A stretch of DNA of 7,455 bases from Candidatus Latescibacterota bacterium (GCA_018656855.1 JABHYP010000296.1:1-7455), one strand, 5' to 3'; positions 1-7,112 are shown, numbered from the stretch's first letter. Numbers and translations: made by a program. Notes: generated by a model not told the origin, from the sequence alone.

Positions 1-516
1 ACTGATTTTTCATTCAATCATGCTGATGTGCTTATCGACGGCTCAATAGACACGTTTTTAAGGGGAGGTGCAATGCCGAACAGGTTGAAATACCGAATCG
101 ACGCCGGCTACGGGAGCAAAAGCCTGCCTTTACAGCGCTATGGTTCCATCGATGGCAGATTCACAGCATTCAGCCCCTTCGGAGCGATGAAAACACTCGA
201 CAAGGGCCTTGTCGGGGGGAAACACCATCTGGCAATATTTGCTGAGCATACATTCAGGACGGCACCGTTTGAGATGCTTAAAATCAAATGGCTGACAAGG
301 AATACTGAACTTGCCCTGCATGGCGCATACGGCAGGACATGGGAAGGGAAAATGAATAAACGAGTCATAGTTGATTTGCCTGAATCGATAGAAAACGGCC
401 GCGGAGAAATGGGGCTCACCCTTCATAATGTTTTCAAGCATTTCAGAGTGGATATCTCAAAATATCTTGACAGCAGCAACTATTATTTCAGCGTTGGAGT
501 TGCTAAAATATACTAG
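1..516 (+). CDS. C-terminal part of an outer-membrane beta-barrel protein (DUF5686-like)
   Basis: The reading frame is open from the first base of the window to a TAG at 514-516, so this is the last ~171 codons of a gene that begins upstream. A GTG at 28 is in frame, but nothing marks it as the true start. The protein alternates polar and hydrophobic residues like membrane beta-strands. It contains the segment PFEMLKIKWLTRNTELALHG followed by AYGRTW, then EMGLTLHNVFKHFRVDISKY, and ends on an aromatic residue (FSVGVAKIY), as expected for the last strand recognised by the BAM machinery. This pattern resembles the C-terminus of the DUF5686 outer-membrane proteins, which usually carry a carboxypeptidase-regulatory-like N-terminal domain. 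The barrel nature is fairly safe; the family assignment is from memory of the pattern and is moderate. No terminator is visible after the stop, and the 3' end abuts gene relics. Confidence 0.6.
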   Translation, partial: TDFSFNHADVLIDGSIDTFLRGGAMPNRLKYRIDAGYGSKSLPLQRYGSIDGRFTAFSPFGAMKTLDKGLVGGKHHLAIFAEHTFRTAPFEMLKIKWLTRNTELALHGAYGRTWEGKMNKRVIVDLPESIENGRGEMGLTLHNVFKHFRVDISKYLDSSNYYFSVGVAKIY

Positions 517-518
517 AG

Positions 519-722
519 TGCTCTTTTCCAAATGATGGACATACGAAAATTATTATCTACAATGTAACAGGTCAACCTGTGAGTGTTCTAAAGAATGAAT
601 ACCATCAAGCTGGGAAACACTCTGTAATCTGGAATGCAACGGATATGCCGAGCGGTCTCTACTTCTGCACTTTAAAGGTGGGAGGGATTAGTGAGACGAG
701 GAAGATGGGGTTGGGGAAGTAA
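519..722 (+). pseudogene. Orphan FlgD-like / type IX-type C-terminal domain fragment
   Basis: The frame open from about 507 to the TAA at 720-722 encodes, from 519, a sequence beginning CSFPNDGHTKIIIYNVTGQP and continuing VSVLKN...AGKHSVIWNATDMPSGLYFCTLKVGG...RKMGLGK. This is the classic layout of the Ig-like C-terminal domain shared by FlgD-like repeats and type A T9SS sorting tails: a beta-strand ending in YNVTGQ, then G.H.V.W, then P.SGLYF..L, then a terminal K.GLGK. Only this domain survives. There is no start codon, signal peptide or body, because the frame is closed by a TAA at 504-506 inside the preceding barrel gene. The likely reading is that the body of a secreted-protein gene was deleted, leaving its 3' end beside the barrel gene. 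Identification of the domain type is good; whether it was a FlgD-like or a true sorting domain is open. Confidence 0.65.
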
Positions 723-730
723 GAGAGTAA

Positions 731-865
731 AAAAGCAAAGCCAAACAAGGCTGGACTCATATAGGAGCGTATCCCTTCTCATCAGGACAAGCGAAAATCG
801 AATTGACCGATGAAACGAATGGAAAGCTTGTCTATGCTGATGCAGTCAAGTGGGTGAAGAAATGA
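731..865 (+). pseudogene. Decayed fragment of a golvesin C-terminal-like domain
   Basis: Starting eight bases after the previous stop, a second frame (open from 731, TGA at 863-865) reads KSKAKQGWTHIGAYPFSSGQ and ends in ELTDETNGKLVYADAVKWVKK. It lines up without gaps with the last residues of the large permease protein downstream (GWHPLGTYYFSEGNARIELT, then DESKGRLVYADAVKWAIHE), with 24 of 38 positions identical by eye from the GW pair onward. The motif G-W...G.Y.F..G.A.I.L.....G.(V/L)YADAVKW is typical of the final strands of golvesin-C-terminal-like (xanthan-lyase-like) beta domains of secreted enzymes. No start codon or upstream part exists; a TAA closes the frame at 728-730. It is therefore a relic: either the tail of a lost paralogue of the permease fusion, or of another secreted protein with the same domain. 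Confidence 0.7.
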
Positions 866-880
866 AAATTATCAGTGGCT

Positions 881-909
881 TTGAACATTTCTTTAAACTT
901 TATTATAGA
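881..909 (+). promoter_or_regulatory. Candidate promoter upstream of the ABC ATPase gene
   Basis: TTGAAC at 881-886 and TATAGA at 904-909 are separated by 17 bases, which fits a sigma70-like -35/-10 pair with four matches in each box. The pair sits in an AT-rich stretch just after the gene relics and about 70 bases before the ATPase start, a sensible place for an operon promoter. Primary sigma factors of Bacteroidota prefer a different consensus (TTTG/TAnnTTTG), which is not seen here, so this is only a candidate. Confidence 0.3.
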
Positions 910-976
910 TACCGGTGTCTAAAATACGGCATGAACAAAAAACCGTTATTTCATGGAAGGAAAAAAATTATTAGCC

Positions 977-1885
977 ATGAAAATCAATATTAAAAACCTT
1001 AATAAAAACTACAGGGGCGGCATCCGTGCCCTCAAGGATATTAACCTTGAGGTAGAAAGCGGAGTGTTCGGTCTCCTGGGCCCCAACGGCGCTGGCAAAA
1101 CAACACTGATGCGCATCCTGGTGACACTCATGAAACCGACAGAGGGGCAGGTAACAATCGATAATATGAATTTGCAGAAGAACCGCGCTAAAATCCGCGC
1201 CATGACAGGGTATCTTCCACAGGGATTCAGTATGTTTTCACGGCTCAGGACATGGGAGTTTCTCGATTATTCGGCACGGCTTGCCGGTTTGAATCAGGGC
1301 AGTCCACGGAAAAACGCTGTCGAAGAGATGCTCGAAACGCTCGGCCTCTTTGAAGCGAGAGACCGCCAGGCTAACAAGCTGTCGGGCGGCATGAAACGGC
1401 GGCTCGGTATAGGCCAGGCGTTAATCGGCGACCCGAAAATACTGATTGTCGATGAACAAACAACCGGACTTGACCCGGAAGAAAGACTCAAATTCAGAAA
1501 TCTTCTCGCCGACATGAGCCGGAAGGATATAATCATCATACTCTCGACACACATCGTCGGGGACATTTTAAGCTCCTGTACAAGAATGTCGCTTCTGAAC
1601 AAAGGAGAGGTTGTCTTTTATGGACCCCCTGACAGCTTGGTCGAACAGGCCAGGGGGCATACCTGGCTGATCAAGGCCACTGACAGCGAACTTGACAAAA
1701 TAAAAGATACTTGTACTATCATCTCAACAGTGCCTTCGAAAGAGGGGTGGGATGTTCAGGTGGTCAGCGAGAACCTTGACGGGCATCAGGGAACGCCTAT
1801 CGAACCGAATCTTGAACATGCGTATGTTTATTTCCTCGAAAACAAACTGGGTAATTCCATTGATGCAAACGAACTTGAAATGTAA
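977..1885 (+). CDS. ABC transporter ATP-binding protein (ABC-2 type exporter)
   Basis: This is the nucleotide-binding subunit that should power the permease encoded next. With the ATG at 977 the product has 302 residues. Visible motifs are the Walker A loop GPNGAGKTT (35-43), Q-loop Gln82 in YLPQG, the signature LSGGM (135-139), Walker B ILIVDE (155-160) with the D-loop GLDP (164-167), and the switch His192 in STH. The Walker B region reads DEQTTGLDP where most relatives have DEPT(A/T)GLDP, a mild oddity. Residues ~215-302 form the C-terminal extension usual in ABC-2/NatA-type ATPases, ending with AYVYFL and a polar tail. An in-frame ATG at 953 would add eight residues. I prefer 977 because MKINIKNLNKNY is the usual first strand, and GGAAGGA at 955-961 could act as a somewhat distant ribosome binding site. 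The substrate cannot be read from the sequence. Confidence 0.93.
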   Translation: MKINIKNLNKNYRGGIRALKDINLEVESGVFGLLGPNGAGKTTLMRILVTLMKPTEGQVTIDNMNLQKNRAKIRAMTGYLPQGFSMFSRLRTWEFLDYSARLAGLNQGSPRKNAVEEMLETLGLFEARDRQANKLSGGMKRRLGIGQALIGDPKILIVDEQTTGLDPEERLKFRNLLADMSRKDIIIILSTHIVGDILSSCTRMSLLNKGEVVFYGPPDSLVEQARGHTWLIKATDSELDKIKDTCTIISTVPSKEGWDVQVVSENLDGHQGTPIEPNLEHAYVYFLENKLGNSIDANELEM

Positions 1886-1903
1886 ATATATAACAGTTAT
1901 TAC

Positions 1904-1927
1904 CTTTTTACTTTAATACGTAAAAAG
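1904..1927 (+). repeat. Short perfect inverted repeat after the ATPase gene
   Basis: CTTTTTAC at 1904-1911 and GTAAAAAG at 1920-1927 are exact reverse complements around an 8-base loop. The T-rich tract at about 1938-1952 begins some 10 bases later. The stem is AT-rich and the T-run is not adjacent, so it is at best a weak terminator or attenuator between the ATPase and permease genes. It could also simply be AT-rich intergenic sequence. Confidence 0.3.
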
Positions 1928-1949
1928 CAAATGTCTGAATTTTAATTTT

Positions 1950-1978
1950 TTTACTAAACTTTATACATTTAATCTAAA
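1950..1978 (+). promoter_or_regulatory. Weak candidate promoter before the permease gene
   Basis: TTTACT (1950-1955) and TCTAAA (1973-1978), 17 bases apart, each match four of six sigma70-type positions and would place a start site some 10-15 bases before the permease ATG. The 113-bp gap here is strongly AT-rich, so chance matches are likely. It is listed because the gap is larger than expected for tightly coupled ATPase and permease genes. Confidence 0.2.
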
Positions 1979-1998
1979 CTTTTATTAAGAAAAGAAAA

Positions 1999-4900
1999 AT
2001 GCTGTCATTCCATAACATATTTTCCGTAGCGCTCTATGAGTCGAAAAACCTCTTCAGAAGCTGGTTTTTCAGGATATTTTCCCTGCTTTCCCTGTCCATT
2101 CTTGCATTCATTAATTTCGGGATGGTAGGTCATAGAAGTGCACCGTCGATGTTCAGCGCTCTTCCTTCGCTAATCCCCTATCTTAATATCCTGCTTTTGA
2201 ACGTGGTACAGGCTGTCATCGGAGTCTTTCTCGCGTCTGATTTTATGAAATACGACAGGAAACTCGACTCTACCGAAGTTATCTATATGCGCTCGATGAC
2301 CAATGCAGATTATGTGCTCGGAAAAACGCTGGGAGTACTGGTAATTTTCGGCTTTCTGAATACGGCTGTCCTGATCAATGCCTTTGTTTTCAATGTGTTT
2401 ATAACCGGCACACCGTTTCTGCCCCAGGTTTATGTGTTATATCCGCTCCTGATCAGTCTACCTACACTTATCTTTATTTTCGGGCTGTCATTTATGCTCA
2501 TGGCGATTATCCGAAATCAGGCTATAACCTTAATCATACTACTTGGATACATTGCAATAACAATATTCTTCCTGGGCAGCAGATTCCACAATTTATTCGA
2601 CTACATGACCTTTAATGTTCCGCTCGCCTACTCGGATTTCGTCGGATTCGGTGATCTTACTCCGGTTCTCATTCATCGTGGAATATACCTCCTTGCGGGC
2701 ATCGGTTTCATTTTCACAACCGTTCTTCTGTTAAGACGGCTTCCCCAGTCACGGATTATGAACCATATTTCGCTTGGCATTGCGGTCTGCTCAATAACAG
2801 GCGCAGCTTTGCTGGGACACGCATACCTATCGAAGCTGTCTGACGGAAAAGACTTGCGGCAAAAAATGACTGTGCTGAACCGCAAAACTGCGGAAGCGCC
2901 GCGGATATCTATTAATACCTGCGATCTTGAACTTACACATGACGATGAACGTATTGACGTCCGGGCGCACCTGAGGTTTACAAACAACACACCTAATGAC
3001 ATCAGTCGCTATGTGTTCAGTCTCAATCCCGGACTCGAAGTTAAGAAAGTCATGCACAGCGGAACAGAGAGTGCTTTCACCCGGGACATTCACATCATGA
3101 CCATCGAACCATCAACCGCTCTTGCGCCCGGCGCCGTGGATTCTCTGACAATCTTCTATCACGGAACTATTAATGAAGATGCGTGCTATGCTGATATAGA
3201 CGAAGCGACATTGGAAGAAAATTACCGGATAATACTTTATAATATACAAAAACGTTACAGTTTCATAACCCCCCGTTATGTGCTGCTGACTCCTGAAAAT
3301 ATTTGGTACCCTGTGGCGGGCATCCCTTATGGAGCCGCTTATCCGCATCTCGGAGCGAAGGATTTTATTACGTTCACTCTCAGTGTAAAGACTGTTGAAG
3401 GCCTTACAGCAGTATCCCAGGGTGCGGTCACACGCGGAAGTGACAGCACATTCACTTTTGAGCCGGAAGTTCCCCTGCCCCAGCTCTCGCTTGTCATCGG
3501 ACAATATGAGCAGAGAACTGTGTCTGCCGAGAATATAGATTACCAGCTTTTCGTTCTGGAGGGGCATGATTTCTTCTCCGAATATTTCCCCGGGATAAAG
3601 GAAAAATTACCGGAATTGATTACCGATATCAAATCGGACTTTGAGAATAAAATCGGTATAAGCTATCCCTTCAGACGCCTCTCGCTTATCGAGGTGCCTT
3701 TGCAGTTTATTTCTTATCCACGTTTCTGGACTCTCTGCCAGGAAACGGTGCAGCCGGAACATATACTGCTGCGTGAAAAGGCACTTATGATTCAGGGATC
3801 TGATTTTAAACAGAGCAGTAACCGAATGAAACGGATGATTGAAAGAGGTCGAAACGCAATGACTCCGGAAGAATTGGAGTCTAATATGTTCCGCAGATTT
3901 GTCACCACAACATTTACAAACATCTACTCCCCATTCAGGAATATCCGCCGGAACATACAGGGTCAAGGAAGACAAGGTAACTTTTTCCGCAGCCTCAGTA
4001 TAAGCTTCCTGCCAAATTATACAGAAAGTTATTCTGTTTTCTCACACTACTTCTCTCATTGCTATAATTTTTCTTCCGAGAAATGGCCAATTTTTACCAC
4101 GGCTATAGAATTTTTCCTCAGCGAAAAACTCGAAAACCAGCCATCATCCCGTATGCGTTTTTTCACAGGATTATCAAGCGAGGAAAGAGCAAACCTTGAA
4201 CTTATGAAACAGAACCTTGTCGAAATACTTGAAAACTCTCAAAATAACGATGACGTTCATGACATACTAAAAATAAAAAGCGCTTACCTTTTTGCATCCA
4301 TACAAAATGCTGTGGGCAAAGAGGATTTTGATTTTTATCTAAGCGATATTTTCACATATGACCAGTTCAAAAATATTAATGTTGAAGAATTCGCCAGAGA
4401 ATTCAAGGATTTGTTCGAATTTGACCTCGTACCTCTCCTGGACTCATGGCAGCATGAAAAAAATCTGCCCGCATATATCATTACCGACCCGGCATGTCTC
4501 GAAATTATTGAGAACGAAAGAACCAGATACCAGGTTACCTTCACTGTTTCAAATACCGAGGCTGTGGACGGCCTTATTTCGGCAAATTTTAGGATGAGAG
4601 GCGCCGGAGGACGCGGACCGGGTGGAGGAAGAATGAACTTTTTCATGGGAAGCCAGGGTGACGATGATGAAAAGTTTTTCAATATTCACGCCGGGGAGAC
4701 AAAGGAAATTGGAATTGTACTCGAGGAACGACCCAGCGCAGTAACTGTCAATACCCTCATTTCCCAGAACATACCCTCGATTGTAGAAAACCGGTTCGGC
4801 GAGGTCGAGAGTGACGAGAATGCGGAACCGTTCGATGGAGAACGCATACTTGATGAAACCCTGCTTACCATCGAACCGGGAAATATTATTGTGGACAATG

Positions 4901-5418
4901 AAGACCGGGGATTTGAAACACAGACCGTTTCAACCGACAGTTACGTGAAAAGACTTGTTAATCGTAACATCGTTGAAGATGAATATATCGGGTTAAGGTT
5001 CTGGAATATGCCAAGAAAATGGAAAGCCACCACATCAAGTGAATTCTATGGTACGTTTAGGCGTTCCGCTAGCTATATTCGTGCCGGAAAGGGCGATAAC
5101 AAAGCCGTCTGGAATGCGGAATTACCAAATAGCGGGAACTATGACGTGTATTATCATGTCGCTGAAATCAGGTCTCCGATGCTTGGGCGAAGAGATCGTG
5201 ATAGAGGACGGCAGCAATCGATTCAGGACTTCCACTTCATTATTCATCATGATGACGGAGATGAGGATATCGAACTTGATGTCTCCAGCGCTCAACAGGG
5301 ATGGCATCCTCTGGGCACTTATTATTTTTCAGAAGGAAATGCAAGAATTGAATTGACGGACGAGTCTAAAGGGCGTCTGGTTTATGCTGATGCTGTCAAA
5401 TGGGCAATACACGAATAA
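1999..5418 (+). CDS. ABC-2 permease fused to degenerate M1-peptidase-like and golvesin-like domains
   Basis: The 1139-residue product appears to be an inner-membrane permease carrying a very large extracytoplasmic part. Residues 1-280 hold about seven hydrophobic segments (near 21-42, 58-80, 107-135, 146-171, 174-193, 227-246, 255-276), with the ABC-2 feature SDFMKYDRKLDSTEVIYMRS after segment 2. Residues ~300-505 resemble the N-terminal beta domain of M1 aminopeptidases. Residues ~545-827 resemble the M1 catalytic and helical domain, ending LLDSWQHEKNLPAY. However, the HExxH site reads HYFSH (683-687) and the NEG-type third ligand is not seen, so peptidase activity is doubtful. Residues ~833-930 look like a beta-sandwich interrupted by a Gly/Arg-rich loop (865-878). 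Residues ~958-1139 are a golvesin-C-terminal-like domain. ABC permease/M1 fusions are known in Bacteroidota; the golvesin end is unusual. The ATG has only A-rich sequence upstream and no Shine-Dalgarno. Its partner is the ATPase gene before it. Confidence 0.88.
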   Translation: MLSFHNIFSVALYESKNLFRSWFFRIFSLLSLSILAFINFGMVGHRSAPSMFSALPSLIPYLNILLLNVVQAVIGVFLASDFMKYDRKLDSTEVIYMRSMTNADYVLGKTLGVLVIFGFLNTAVLINAFVFNVFITGTPFLPQVYVLYPLLISLPTLIFIFGLSFMLMAIIRNQAITLIILLGYIAITIFFLGSRFHNLFDYMTFNVPLAYSDFVGFGDLTPVLIHRGIYLLAGIGFIFTTVLLLRRLPQSRIMNHISLGIAVCSITGAALLGHAYLSKLSDGKDLRQKMTVLNRKTAEAPRISINTCDLELTHDDERIDVRAHLRFTNNTPNDISRYVFSLNPGLEVKKVMHSGTESAFTRDIHIMTIEPSTALAPGAVDSLTIFYHGTINEDACYADIDEATLEENYRIILYNIQKRYSFITPRYVLLTPENIWYPVAGIPYGAAYPHLGAKDFITFTLSVKTVEGLTAVSQGAVTRGSDSTFTFEPEVPLPQLSLVIGQYEQRTVSAENIDYQLFVLEGHDFFSEYFPGIKEKLPELITDIKSDFENKIGISYPFRRLSLIEVPLQFISYPRFWTLCQETVQPEHILLREKALMIQGSDFKQSSNRMKRMIERGRNAMTPEELESNMFRRFVTTTFTNIYSPFRNIRRNIQGQGRQGNFFRSLSISFLPNYTESYSVFSHYFSHCYNFSSEKWPIFTTAIEFFLSEKLENQPSSRMRFFTGLSSEERANLELMKQNLVEILENSQNNDDVHDILKIKSAYLFASIQNAVGKEDFDFYLSDIFTYDQFKNINVEEFAREFKDLFEFDLVPLLDSWQHEKNLPAYIITDPACLEIIENERTRYQVTFTVSNTEAVDGLISANFRMRGAGGRGPGGGRMNFFMGSQGDDDEKFFNIHAGETKEIGIVLEERPSAVTVNTLISQNIPSIVENRFGEVESDENAEPFDGERILDETLLTIEPGNIIVDNEDRGFETQTVSTDSYVKRLVNRNIVEDEYIGLRFWNMPRKWKATTSSEFYGTFRRSASYIRAGKGDNKAVWNAELPNSGNYDVYYHVAEIRSPMLGRRDRDRGRQQSIQDFHFIIHHDDGDEDIELDVSSAQQGWHPLGTYYFSEGNARIELTDESKGRLVYADAVKWAIHE

Positions 5419-5430
5419 GAATACTACCTC

Positions 5431-5434
5431 GAGG
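5431..5434 (+). promoter_or_regulatory. Ribosome binding site of the TolC-family gene
   Basis: GAGG lies 10 bases before the ATG at 5445. A competing ATG at 5438 is in another frame and too close to this site, so the motif supports 5445 as the start. Confidence 0.5.
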
Positions 5435-5444
5435 AAAATGAAAA

Positions 5445-6932
5445 ATGAAACGGAACACGTTTATTACAGCCGCACTGTGTATAATAATTGAACTATGTAT
5501 ATCAGGACTTCATCCCGCTCGGGCTCAGATGGTAATTACCTACGAAAAAGCGCTTAATATCGCTATGGAAAACAGCCCTGATATTAAACGGACCAGCCTG
5601 AATCTGGAACGAAGCAGTGAGATGTTAAATGCCCAGAAAGCGTCACTGAAATCACAATTCAGCCTCACTCTTAATCCTTTCAGCTTTGATAAGAACAGGA
5701 CTTTTAACAGGCTTTTTTCCGCTTGGAATACAAACGAAACCAAAGAATCCCTGGGAACGTTCACTATCTCTCAGCCGATAAAGAAAACAGACGCCACTCT
5801 GTCTCTGATAAACCGTTTATCGTGGCAGGATTCCTACAGTGATTTTCAGGGTATACGCGATAAAAGCTTCAACAACAATCTTTATATAAGTTTTCAGCAG
5901 CCGATATTTACCTATAACAGAACGCAACTTGAATTACGCGAACTTGAGCTTGACCTTGAAAATACCTCACTCACCTTCGCCATTCAAAAACTGTCTCTTG
6001 AACGACAGGTGGCAAATGGCTTCTATAATGTCTATCGACAAAAGATGAGCCTTGATATTGCTGTTGATGAGCTCGAAAACCAGAAGCAGAGTTACGAGAT
6101 CATAAAAAACAAGGTAGATGCAGGCCTCAACGCGCTCGAAGAACTCTACCAGGCAGAACTGAATCTTGCCACCAGCGAATCAAACCTACAGAATCAAAGA
6201 GTTTCTCTTGATAATGAACTCGATAATTTCAAACTGCTTATCGGCATAGCGCTAACCGAAACAATATTAATCGATGCCGATGTTACCCACAAGCCGGTAG
6301 AGGTCGACCTGGACAAAGCCCTCAATACCGGACTCAAAAACAGAATGGAACTTCGCCAGCGAAAGATAAATCTTGAAAACGCCCAATTCGATGTCATACG
6401 TACAGCAGCCCAGAACGAGTTTAAAGGAAATATGACACTTTCATATGGTATTATCGGCACTGAAGAAAATTTCGCGGAAATGTATGCAGAGCCTACACAG
6501 AGGCAGTCCGTCGGCATTTCGTTCGATATTCCGCTCTGGGACTGGGGTGAAAATAAATCGCGGATAAAAGCATCTGAAGCCACAGTAAAAAGTCGCAAAT
6601 TGTCTTTTGAGGATGAAAGAAATGCAATTATCATCGGTATCAGACAGTCGCACCGAAGCCTGAACAACCTTGTCAATCAGATCGAAATCGCCCGCCAGAA
6701 CGTGCGCAATGCTGAACTGACCTACGATATAAACCTGGAACGGTATAAAAACGGCGATCTTACCAGCTATGACCTGAATAATTTCCAGACACAGCTTTCC
6801 CAGAAAAAAACGGGGCATATTCAGGCGCTAATTAATTACAAACTTGCGCTTCTTGATTTGAAAATTCAATCGTTATGGGATTTTGAACTTAATCAGTCTG
6901 CTCTACCGGAAGAATTAATGTACACACAGTAA
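5445..6932 (+). CDS. TolC-family outer-membrane efflux/secretion channel
   Basis: The 495-residue protein should form the trimeric outer-membrane and periplasmic channel of a tripartite exporter. It begins with a Sec signal peptide (KR, then a hydrophobic stretch to about residue 22, predicted cut after ARA at 25-27). The mature part has the duplicated TolC arrangement: helix ITYEKALNIAMENSPDIKRT (31-50), a first barrel portion around 70-155, a long coiled-coil region to ~265 containing LYQAELNLATSESNLQNQ and ending in LLIGI, and a second copy from ~288. The second copy has the typical hairpin SVGISFDIPLWDWGENKSRI (355-374) and the helices RYKNGDLTSYDLNNFQTQLS onward. Its length is normal for the family. 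It starts 26 bases after the permease stop, which argues for co-transcription. The adaptor gene follows it. Which pump it serves cannot be told from this window. Confidence 0.93.
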   Translation: MKRNTFITAALCIIIELCISGLHPARAQMVITYEKALNIAMENSPDIKRTSLNLERSSEMLNAQKASLKSQFSLTLNPFSFDKNRTFNRLFSAWNTNETKESLGTFTISQPIKKTDATLSLINRLSWQDSYSDFQGIRDKSFNNNLYISFQQPIFTYNRTQLELRELELDLENTSLTFAIQKLSLERQVANGFYNVYRQKMSLDIAVDELENQKQSYEIIKNKVDAGLNALEELYQAELNLATSESNLQNQRVSLDNELDNFKLLIGIALTETILIDADVTHKPVEVDLDKALNTGLKNRMELRQRKINLENAQFDVIRTAAQNEFKGNMTLSYGIIGTEENFAEMYAEPTQRQSVGISFDIPLWDWGENKSRIKASEATVKSRKLSFEDERNAIIIGIRQSHRSLNNLVNQIEIARQNVRNAELTYDINLERYKNGDLTSYDLNNFQTQLSQKKTGHIQALINYKLALLDLKIQSLWDFELNQSALPEELMYTQ

Positions 6933-6934
6933 AT

Positions 6935-7020
6935 ATTGAGCATCATGACCTTTGATGGTTAAAACTATCGTGGCAAAGGCATAAGTCAAAAGGGTATATA
7001 ATGAATACATAATGCTCAAT
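6935..7020. repeat. Inverted repeat framing the gap between the TolC and adaptor genes
   Basis: ATTGAGCAT (6935-6943) and ATGCTCAAT (7012-7020) are exact reverse complements 68 bases apart. Between them, CCTTT (6949-6953) pairs with AAAGG (6975-6979), and GATGGT (6954-6959) pairs with ACTATC (6964-6969) with one G-U pair and a TAAA loop. This gives a nested hairpin with a 5-base bulge on the 3' side. No T-run follows the inner hairpin, so a simple terminator is not supported. A structured mRNA leader or processing site is possible. Confidence 0.35.
6997..7002 (+). promoter_or_regulatory. Candidate -10 box (TATAAT) upstream of the adaptor gene
   Basis: A perfect TATAAT lies about 117 bases before the adaptor start. 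No recognisable -35 element is found 16-18 bases upstream (CAAAGG lies at 17), so the box alone is weak evidence for a second promoter within the cluster. Confidence 0.25.
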
Positions 7021-7107
7021 TATGATATATGACAACGGACAACTAACAACGGGCCAAGGACTAATCTTGAATTCTAATCTGAAATTTAAATTTAAACCAT
7101 GAACGAC

Positions 7108-7112
7108 AGGAG
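7108..7112 (+). promoter_or_regulatory. Ribosome binding site deciding a GTG start
   Basis: AGGAG lies six bases before the GTG at 7119. The nearby ATG at 7099 runs into a TGA after seven codons, so the motif fixes the adaptor start at the GTG. Confidence 0.7.

Noticed and set aside
28..516. A GTG at 28 as the true start of the first gene.
   Set aside because: The frame is open to base 1, no ribosome binding site or signal peptide precedes the GTG, and the product would be only a piece of a barrel. It is treated as the tail of a longer gene.
862..993. A 43-codon ORF starting with an ATG that overlaps the stop of the golvesin-like relic and running 17 bases into the ATPase gene.
   Set aside because: It has no ribosome binding site and no recognisable motif, runs across the candidate promoter and into the ATPase start. 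Its Lys/Tyr/His-rich composition is what AT-rich intergenic DNA gives.
3112..3567. A 151-codon minus-strand ORF opposite the permease gene.
   Set aside because: It lies opposite a strongly supported coding sequence, shows no domain pattern and has no start signals.
4358..4597. A 79-codon + strand ORF inside the permease gene.
   Set aside because: It is an out-of-frame shadow of a well-supported long coding region and has no recognisable protein features.
7031..7054. Two nearby ACAACGG copies resembling a short tandem repeat.
   Set aside because: There are only two copies of seven bases with unequal surroundings, which is too little for a repeat array or an attachment site.
7082..7093. The palindrome AAATTTAAATTT before the adaptor gene as an operator.
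   Set aside because: It is perfect, but it is made only of A and T runs in an AT-rich gap. There is no flanking motif or second copy to support regulator binding.
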